Source: Planctomycetota bacterium (GTDB lineage Bacteria > Planctomycetota > Planctomycetia > Gemmatales > Gemmataceae). From it: DNA of 9,266 nucleotides. Made by a program: the position numbers and the translations under genes. This document shows, in pieces, positions 1 through 5,744 of this stretch; the stretch's first letter is position 1, and each line of letters begins with the position of its first letter. Under the pieces are notes generated by a model. The model searched no databases and was not told the origin of the DNA. It was given only the letters and a program-made list of their open reading frames with translations. The stretch covers positions 1 through 9,266 of the forward strand of contig JACQFG010000414.1 in NCBI GenBank assembly GCA_016200155.1, in the 5' to 3' direction.

Positions 1-1
1 G

Positions 2-2746
2 AGCCAGCACGGGCAGCCCCCCTATCAAGGCGCGGACATCTTCAAGATCAACGTCAAGACGAAGAAGATCGTGCAGCTTACGCACCAAGAGTGGACGCCG
101 AACACCGGGGCGGCGCGTTGGACTGAAACGATGCGCATGACGGGCGAAAAGGGGAAGACCTGGCTGAACTATGGCGTCTTGAACATGGGGCCGTGTCCGC
201 TGCCGGGCGGCAGATTGATCTTCACGTCGAACCGCAACGCCTTCAAGCCGCCCAGGCATCCGTCGCCGACGTTGCAGCTTTTCGTCATGGACGACGACGG
301 CAAGAACGTCGAGATGATCGGCCATCTCAACATCGGCATGGCGCTGCACCCGGTGACTCTCAAAGATGGCCGCGTTATTTTCAGCTCGCTGGAATCGCAA
401 GGGCTGCGTTCGGGGATTCTGTGGGGCTTGTGGATCATCAATCCGGACGGCACGAACTGGGGGCCGGTGCTCAGCGCTTTGCTGCCGGGCGAAGGGGCGC
501 CGAACGCGTTTCACTTCCAGACGCAGATTTCGAGCGGGCACATTATTGCCGAGGAGTATTACAACCAGAACAACAGCGGTTTCGGCGGCTACTACAAGCT
601 CTTGCCGCCGCGCATGGGCGGCTATGACGAAGGCTACGCGGCGAAACGGATGCCGCCGGCGTTCGGGCCGGCCTGGCAAGGCGATGAACGCAATCCGCCG
701 CTGCGCAACGGCCGGCACTCCAATGGCCGAGGCAAGTACTCGCGGCTGCCGTTCAGCCCCTATGGCATCGAGTCGTTCACGCGCTTCGCCAACTTCAGCG
801 AAGGCCCCGCCGACCCGTCCGTGCGCGATCGAAAGGACTCGCCGGCGGTTGGCAAATTCACGCATCCATCCGGCGCTCCCGACAACCACCTCCTGACCTG
901 CTACACGCCCGGCCCCGCCAACCATCAGTACGCGCATTATCCGATGCCCGACGGCGGCATCTATCTCATCAAGGACGGCAAGCCGATCGACGAGCCCGCC
1001 CAGATGCGGCTCATCAAGAACGACCCCAACTACAACGAACAATGGCCACGCGCCGTTGTGCCGTACAAACGCATCTTCGGCGTCAATGAGCCGAAGAATC
1101 TGACGCCGCTCGCCAACGACGGCAAGCTGTCGAAGGAGCTGCCCGAAGGAACGCCCTATGGCCTGGTCGGCACGTCGAGCTTCTACAAACGCGAAAGCTA
1201 TCCTGGCGGCGGCGTGGCCAAGGGAAGTGTCACCGCAGGCTACATGGGCAAGAACAAGAACGGCTACGAGGGGCTCGATCCGTTCAACACGTCGGAGAAC
1301 GGCGCATCGATGAACTGGGTCAACCAGGGCGCCGACGCCGGCAAATACTCGAACGACGACATTCACGCCGTCCGCATCCTCGTCATGGAGCCGACCACCG
1401 ATCGCCAGCAGGGCTTCAAGTCCGGCCGGCGTTTCTTTAGCCATGCTCAGGAACGGCTGCGCATCCTCGGCGAGATTCCGTTGCGCCATTTCAAGGACGG
1501 CAAGCAGCCCAAGGATCCTGACGGCAATCCCGATACCAGCTTCCTCGCCAAGATTCCCGCCGACACCGCCTTCACCTTCCAGACGCTCGACAAGAACGGC
1601 ATGGTCCTCAACATGGCCCAAACCTGGCACCAGGTCCGCCCCGGCGAAGTCCGCAACAACTGCGGCGGCTGCCACGCCCATAGCCAGCAGCCAACGCCGT
1701 TCGAGAAGACGGCGGCCGCCAGCAAGGAGTATCAGATCTTCGACCTGACCACGAAAACGCCGTTGTTGACAACCAAGGCGAAGGATGAATCGAAGCAAAC
1801 CTGGGACGTGAAAAATGAGACCGGCCTGCGCCATGAGTCGACCGCCAAGAACGTCGAGTATCATCGCGACATCAGGCCGCTGCTCGATCGAAGCTGCGTC
1901 GCCTGTCACACGCAGAAGAACGCGACGCCACCGGGCAAGCTCGTTCTCGATGACGACAAGGTGATGCCGGTGCCGAATCGTCCCGCCGTCCCCGGCACCT
2001 ACTATCGCCTCGCCATGGATCGCGAGGCCAAGTTCGGCCACAAGCCGGTGATCACCGCCCAGCAATGGCGGCAGACCAACGCCTCGCGCTACGTCCGCGA
2101 GTTCCAGTCGCGCCGCAGCCTGCTCATCTGGAAAATCTACGGCCAACGCATGGACGGCTGGACCAACGACGACTTCCCGACGGAGAAGACCCCCGGCGAT
2201 GCGACGACGCTGATGCAGCGCGAGAAGCCGATCGCCAACACGCCGCAGAACCGCAACCTCGCCGACCTCGATTACCTGCCGCCGCAATGTCCGCCGCCCG
2301 ACGGCAAGGTACAGCCGCTATCCGACGAGGAGAAACGTACGTTCGTCCGCTGGATCGACCTCGGCTGCCCAATCGATCTCGACTACGATCCCGCCAACCC
2401 GCAAGCCCGCGGCTACGGCTGGATGCTTGACGACAACCGCCCGACGCTCGCCGTCACCTATCCGACGCCGAACGCCAACGGCAAGCTCGATCGCATCCTC
2501 GTCGGCATGCACGATTACGACACCGGCCTGGACATGAAGTCGTTCGCGGTGACCGCCGATTTCACGATCGACGGGGTCAAGGCGGGCGAGAACCTGGCAT
2601 CGAAGTTCACCATCAAGAGCCAGGGCGTCTGGGAGTATCGCTTGGCAACGCCGATGACCGCGTTGCCGCGCGGCGTGCTAACGGTGTCGGTGCGCGATCG
2701 GCAAGGTAACGAGACGCGCATCGTCCGGACGATCTCGATCAAATGA
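2..2746 (+). CDS. TolB-like beta-propeller protein with two c-type haem motifs (5' end outside window)
   Basis: The reading frame is open from the left edge, so the true start lies upstream and 914 residues are visible. A GTG at base 71 is internal, because the in-frame sequence before it (GADIFKINVKTKKIVQLTH) already reads as a propeller blade. Residues 1 to about 200 resemble TolB/PD40 blades ('GGRLIFTSNR', 'LFVMDDDGKN', 'DGRVIFSS', 'WIINPDGTN'). Two CXXCH haem c sites follow: CGGCH at residues 554-558 and CVACH at 632-636, the second in a 'YHRDIRPLLDRSC' context common in planctomycete cytochrome proteins. Residues from about 837 to the end look like an Ig-like beta domain ('VSVRDRQGNETRIV'). 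A propeller plus haem c sites recalls the hydrazine synthase alpha-subunit type of large cytochrome, but that is a fold-level resemblance and does not imply hydrazine chemistry. Haem c attachment implies a periplasmic or exported location; the signal peptide would be outside the window. The substrate is unknown. The coding call is firm and the family call moderate. Confidence 0.85.
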   Translation, partial: SQHGQPPYQGADIFKINVKTKKIVQLTHQEWTPNTGAARWTETMRMTGEKGKTWLNYGVLNMGPCPLPGGRLIFTSNRNAFKPPRHPSPTLQLFVMDDDGKNVEMIGHLNIGMALHPVTLKDGRVIFSSLESQGLRSGILWGLWIINPDGTNWGPVLSALLPGEGAPNAFHFQTQISSGHIIAEEYYNQNNSGFGGYYKLLPPRMGGYDEGYAAKRMPPAFGPAWQGDERNPPLRNGRHSNGRGKYSRLPFSPYGIESFTRFANFSEGPADPSVRDRKDSPAVGKFTHPSGAPDNHLLTCYTPGPANHQYAHYPMPDGGIYLIKDGKPIDEPAQMRLIKNDPNYNEQWPRAVVPYKRIFGVNEPKNLTPLANDGKLSKELPEGTPYGLVGTSSFYKRESYPGGGVAKGSVTAGYMGKNKNGYEGLDPFNTSENGASMNWVNQGADAGKYSNDDIHAVRILVMEPTTDRQQGFKSGRRFFSHAQERLRILGEIPLRHFKDGKQPKDPDGNPDTSFLAKIPADTAFTFQTLDKNGMVLNMAQTWHQVRPGEVRNNCGGCHAHSQQPTPFEKTAAASKEYQIFDLTTKTPLLTTKAKDESKQTWDVKNETGLRHESTAKNVEYHRDIRPLLDRSCVACHTQKNATPPGKLVLDDDKVMPVPNRPAVPGTYYRLAMDREAKFGHKPVITAQQWRQTNASRYVREFQSRRSLLIWKIYGQRMDGWTNDDFPTEKTPGDATTLMQREKPIANTPQNRNLADLDYLPPQCPPPDGKVQPLSDEEKRTFVRWIDLGCPIDLDYDPANPQARGYGWMLDDNRPTLAVTYPTPNANGKLDRILVGMHDYDTGLDMKSFAVTADFTIDGVKAGENLASKFTIKSQGVWEYRLATPMTALPRGVLTVSVRDRQGNETRIVRTISIK

Positions 2747-2749
2747 CAC

Positions 2750-2827
2750 GGAACGCCAATCTTCACAAATCAACACTAACTGAATCGATGGTCACTCTTG
2801 AATTCGATTAGTGAAGATTAGTGTTCC
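2750..2827. repeat. Imperfect inverted repeat between the propeller gene and the UbiD-family gene
   Basis: The left arm at 2750-2766 (GGAACGCCAATCTTCAC) and the right arm at 2811-2827 (GTGAAGATTAGTGTTCC) are complementary at 15 of 17 positions, with a further AATC/GATT match just inside. The right side also contains a short tandem, GATTAGTG at 2806-2813 and 2816-2823. The repeat starts four bases after the upstream stop codon and could act as a terminator or mRNA-stabilising hairpin. There is no T-run, and the roughly 44-base loop is long for an intrinsic terminator. Confidence 0.6.
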
Positions 2828-2832
2828 AAGTC

Positions 2833-2836
2833 GAGG
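2833..2836 (+). promoter_or_regulatory. Probable Shine-Dalgarno site of the UbiD-family gene
   Basis: GAGG lies four bases before the ATG at 2841. An in-frame GTG at 2811 is the longer alternative start, but it falls on the right arm of the inverted repeat and would add ten residues (MKISVPSRGF) that do not look like a UbiD N-terminus. The site therefore favours 2841. Confidence 0.5.
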
Positions 2837-2840
2837 CTTT

Positions 2841-4310
2841 ATGAACCGCCTTCACAGCCTGCGCGAATATGTCGAGCGCTTGCAATCGCTCGGCGAAATC
2901 CAGGAGGTCGACATCGAGGTCGACTGGAACCTCGAGATGGGCGCCGTCATTCGCCGCTGCTATGAGCTGCAGACGCCGGCGCCGCTGTTCAACCGCATCA
3001 AGGGCATCGAACCGGGCTTTCGCGTGCTCGGCGCGCCGGCCGGCGTCAGCAAGAAGAACGGGCTCGTCCGCATCGCCCTTTCGCTCGGGCTGCCGCTCGA
3101 CGCCTCGGCCCAGCAAATCATCGAGGCCCTCGCCAGCGCCCATCGCAAGACGTCGATCCCGCCGCGCCGCGTCGCAACGGGGCCCTGCAAGGAAAACAAG
3201 TTGCTCGGCGGCGCGGTCGATCTCGAACGTCTGCCGGTGCCTTACATCCATGACGGCGACGGCGGCCGTTACCTCAACACTTGGGGTACCATCGTCGTAC
3301 GCACCCCCAACAGCAGGTGGACCAACTGGTCGATCACCCGCATCATGCTGCACGGCAAGCGAACGCTGGTCGGCGCCGTCATTCCCCGGCAGCATCTGGG
3401 CATCATCTTTCAGCAGTGGAAGGCGCTCGGCCAGCCGATGCCGTTCGTGCTGGCGAGCGGGACCGAACCCGTGATTCCATTTGTCTCCGGGATGCCGCTC
3501 GATGAAAACGTTGACGAGGCCGGCTATATCGGCGGGTATCTCGGCGAGCCGATCGACGTCGTCGATTGCGAGACCGTCGACTTGCAAGTTCCCGCGACGA
3601 GCGAGATGGTCATCGAAGGCACGGTGTCGCCGACCGAGACCGCCTGGGAAGGACCGATGGGCGAGTACTCCGGCTACCTCTCGCCCGGCGGCGGGATGCC
3701 GAGCCCGATCTTCACCGTGTCGGCGGTCACCTATCGCAACAACCCAATCCTCCCCGTGATCGCGGCCGGCGAGCCGATCGAGGAGAACCACACTTGCTGG
3801 GGCTTGACCGTCAGCGCCCAATTGTTGTGGGAGTTGCGTCAAGCGGAGTTCCCGGTGACGACGTGCTTCATTCCGTTTCAAAGCGCGGCTCATTGGCTGG
3901 TGGTGACGGTCCCGGCCCCCCTTGCTGGCGCTGCGGGCTCGGAAAGCCTGGCGCGGCGTCTGGGCGAGATCGTGTTCCGCTCACGCTCCGGCTCGTTCAT
4001 TCCCAAGGTGATCTTGATCGGCGACGACGTCGATCCGACCAACCTCGACGAACTCGTCTGGGCCTTCGCGACGCGCAACCATCCGGCAACCGGGCAGGTG
4101 CTCTTTCCGGATCAGAAGGTGCTGCCGCTCGTCGCCTTTCTGAACGCCGACGAACGCAAGGCGGCGCGCGGCACGAAGGTCGTCTACAACTGCCTGCCTC
4201 CGAACGATCGTCCCGCAGAGGAGATGCCGCGCCGCAGCTCGTTTCGCCATTTGTGGCGGCAAGAGGTTCAGGAAAAAGTGCTCGCGAACTGGAAGCGCTA
4301 TGGATTTTGA
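2841..4310 (+). CDS. UbiD-family decarboxylase (prenylated-FMN type)
   Basis: This 489-residue protein, read from the ATG at 2841, has the usual length of UbiD/Fdc1 enzymes, which reversibly (de)carboxylate aromatic or unsaturated acids using prenylated FMN made by UbiX. The N-terminus (MNRLHSLREYVERLQSLGEI) is typical of the family. The phrase NWSITR at 162-167 supplies N162 and R167; H185 follows in 'RQHLG', E226 in 'DENVDEAGY', and E270 and E275 in 'EGPMGEYSGY'. By spacing these match the metal ligands (N168, H191, E233) and the catalytic Arg-Glu-Glu set (R173, E277, E282) of Aspergillus niger Fdc1, with one residue lost after H185. The enzyme should therefore be active. The substrate cannot be read from sequence; the role could be in quinone synthesis or in aromatic acid metabolism. 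No ubiX-like gene is present in the window. Gene 1 ends 94 bases upstream on the same strand; the next gene converges 50 bases downstream. Confidence 0.93.
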   Translation: MNRLHSLREYVERLQSLGEIQEVDIEVDWNLEMGAVIRRCYELQTPAPLFNRIKGIEPGFRVLGAPAGVSKKNGLVRIALSLGLPLDASAQQIIEALASAHRKTSIPPRRVATGPCKENKLLGGAVDLERLPVPYIHDGDGGRYLNTWGTIVVRTPNSRWTNWSITRIMLHGKRTLVGAVIPRQHLGIIFQQWKALGQPMPFVLASGTEPVIPFVSGMPLDENVDEAGYIGGYLGEPIDVVDCETVDLQVPATSEMVIEGTVSPTETAWEGPMGEYSGYLSPGGGMPSPIFTVSAVTYRNNPILPVIAAGEPIEENHTCWGLTVSAQLLWELRQAEFPVTTCFIPFQSAAHWLVVTVPAPLAGAAGSESLARRLGEIVFRSRSGSFIPKVILIGDDVDPTNLDELVWAFATRNHPATGQVLFPDQKVLPLVAFLNADERKAARGTKVVYNCLPPNDRPAEEMPRRSSFRHLWRQEVQEKVLANWKRYGF

Positions 4311-4354
4311 ATTCGTCTAGCGTTCGGAATGAGCCACACGAACGCCAAACGAAT
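4311..4354. terminator. Hairpin between convergent genes, possible bidirectional terminator
   Basis: Arms 4311-4326 (ATTCGTCTAGCGTTCG) and 4339-4354 (CGAACGCCAAACGAAT) are complementary at 14 of 16 positions around a 12-base loop. In minus-strand RNA both mismatches become G-U pairs, so the stem is continuous there. It begins directly after the UbiD-family stop codon and ends six bases from the end of the permease gene. No T-run follows on either strand, so intrinsic termination is likely rather than proven. Confidence 0.55.
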
Positions 4355-4360
4355 GCCACG

Positions 4361-5569
4361 TCAGTTCCGCGCCAATCGTCGGAACAAATGCGCCCCGGCC
4401 AGCAGCATCAGAAAATCGGCGATGTAGATGGTCGCCCACGGCGGGCCTTTGCCGGCGCGGGCGTAGCTGATGGCGCAGAACATCACCGGATAATAGACGG
4501 TGACGATCGGCAAGAAGCAGGTGATGAACGCGCTCAGGTAATCGCTCTTGCTGAACCAGATGCCGATCGGGCAGCCGACCAGCGCGAAGCAGAAGCAGCC
4601 GAGCGCGATGGCGGCCCGCATGTGCCATTCAGCATGGACGTTGAAGAGGTAGCTGTCGTGGAGCTTGCGGTCGTTCATGAGGCTGGCGATGTGGTCGCGG
4701 AAGCTCGCTGCCCCCTTGCCCATGTTGAGCTGAGCCTGATGGCGATCGATGGCTTCGCTCAGCTTCTCCTTTTCGTCCTGCCAGCGCTCCTCGTATTCGA
4801 ATAATTCGAACCAGGTCATGTCGCTGGTGCGCAGCTTGGCCGTCCCGGTCCGCAGGAACGCAGGGATGTCGACGGGCCAGACGTTGCTCTCGAGAAACCC
4901 GACCGTCGTGCCCTTCACGATTTGGCATTGCCACATCACGATCAGGAGCTGCTTGCCGTCGGCGTCGACGTGCAGCTCGGCCTGCTTGGCGCGGGCGATG
5001 AAGTCGAAGCTCTTCCCGTCGGGGGCACGGCGCTTGAAGATGACGTCCTGCAGCTTGCGACCCTCGATGCCGTGGATATCGATCTCATAGTTGAGCTTGG
5101 GATGCTTGAGGCAGCGGTCCTTGCGCAGCATCGTGTAGAGAGTCTCCTCGACATCGCTGACGGCCTGACTTTTCAGGACGAAGCTCGTGTGCGGAATCGC
5201 GTCGAGATACAGGAACAGCATCCCCGCACTGGTGAGCGTGCCCAGCAGCAGCGCCGGGGAGATGACGTGGATGATGTGTACGCCGGCCGACTTGAGGGCG
5301 AGGATCTCGTTGTCCGCCGACAGCCGGCCGTAGACGATGCAGGTCGCGAACAGCGTCGTCGTCGGCACCGTGTACGGCAGCAAGCTCGGCAGCATCAGCG
5401 GAATCGCCAGCAGAATTTGCGTCGGCCCCAGCCCGTTCTTCATCGCCTCCGAGATAATGCCGGCCATCAAGATCAGCCCGGTCAACGCGCATAACGCGAG
5501 CCCGAAGACCTTGATCAGCTCCAGCAAGATCATGCGATGAAGGCTGGACCAGAACACTTTGATCTCCAC
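4361..5569 (-). CDS. LptF/LptG (YjgP/YjgQ) family permease
   Basis: This 402-residue inner-membrane protein has the layout of the LptB2FG transporter's membrane subunits, which extract LPS from the inner membrane and pass it to the periplasmic bridge. Predicted membrane segments lie near residues 14-38, 51-78, 98-122, 316-336, 344-367 and 378-397. The family signature 'YGRLSADNEILALKSAG' is at 80-96. Residues about 125-245 would be the periplasmic jellyroll domain, followed by a charged helical stretch at 255-300 that makes the protein somewhat longer than E. coli LptF or LptG (about 360). The sequence does not decide between LptF and LptG, so no symbol is given; no partner is in the window. 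The start used is GTG at 5569, with no clear Shine-Dalgarno site; ATG at 5533 (residue 13) is an alternative that keeps the first membrane segment. It lies downstream of the asmA-like gene on the same strand. Confidence 0.88.
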   Translation of the reverse strand: MEIKVFWSSLHRMILLELIKVFGLALCALTGLILMAGIISEAMKNGLGPTQILLAIPLMLPSLLPYTVPTTTLFATCIVYGRLSADNEILALKSAGVHIIHVISPALLLGTLTSAGMLFLYLDAIPHTSFVLKSQAVSDVEETLYTMLRKDRCLKHPKLNYEIDIHGIEGRKLQDVIFKRRAPDGKSFDFIARAKQAELHVDADGKQLLIVMWQCQIVKGTTVGFLESNVWPVDIPAFLRTGTAKLRTSDMTWFELFEYEERWQDEKEKLSEAIDRHQAQLNMGKGAASFRDHIASLMNDRKLHDSYLFNVHAEWHMRAAIALGCFCFALVGCPIGIWFSKSDYLSAFITCFLPIVTVYYPVMFCAISYARAGKGPPWATIYIADFLMLLAGAHLFRRLARN

Positions 5570-5580
5570 AAGAATTCATC

Positions 5581-5732
5581 CACGAAGGGCCACGAAGAAC
5601 ACGAATAGAGAATTCGTGAGCGCAGCGAGGCCCACCGAGGTTCGGGACTACGTACTGAAACTGCCCGGTGGGCCTCGCTGCGCTCGACCCACCCTACGAA
5701 TTCTTTCTTCGTGTTCTTCGTGGCCCTTCATG
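5581..5732. repeat. Large nested palindrome filling the asmA-like to lptF/G-like spacer
   Basis: The outer arms, 5581-5605 and 5708-5732, match at 24 of 25 positions and are built from TTCGTG/CACGAA words. Inside them, AATTCGT at 5611-5617 pairs with ACGAATT at 5696-5702. The inner arms, 5618-5637 and 5666-5685, are perfectly complementary over 20 bases. The right half carries ten extra bases (5686-5695) that complete a smaller palindrome, GGTGGG (5667-5672) with CCCACC (5688-5693); the left half lacks them. A 28-base loop remains. Only 11 and 12 bases separate the element from the two flanking genes. It looks like a REP- or MITE-like non-autonomous element, and it could also work as an intercistronic mRNA hairpin or terminator. 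Confidence 0.85.
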
Positions 5733-5744
5733 GACGTTATTCGT

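Noticed and set aside
2798..2826. Possible sigma70 promoter before the UbiD-family gene (TTGAAT at 2798-2803)
   Set aside because: No acceptable -10 box lies 16-18 bases downstream; the bases at 2821-2826 are GTGTTC.
2808..3893. Long open frame on the minus strand opposite the UbiD-family gene (361 codons)
   Set aside because: It is antisense to a gene with clear family motifs, is rich in Arg, Asp and Ala as expected from GC-rich shadow frames, and has no recognisable domain.
3566..4804. Plus-strand open frame of 412 codons crossing from the UbiD-family gene into the permease gene
   Set aside because: It runs through the convergent hairpin and is antisense to the permease; both true genes are recognisable in other frames. 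The composition is Arg-rich and has no domain.
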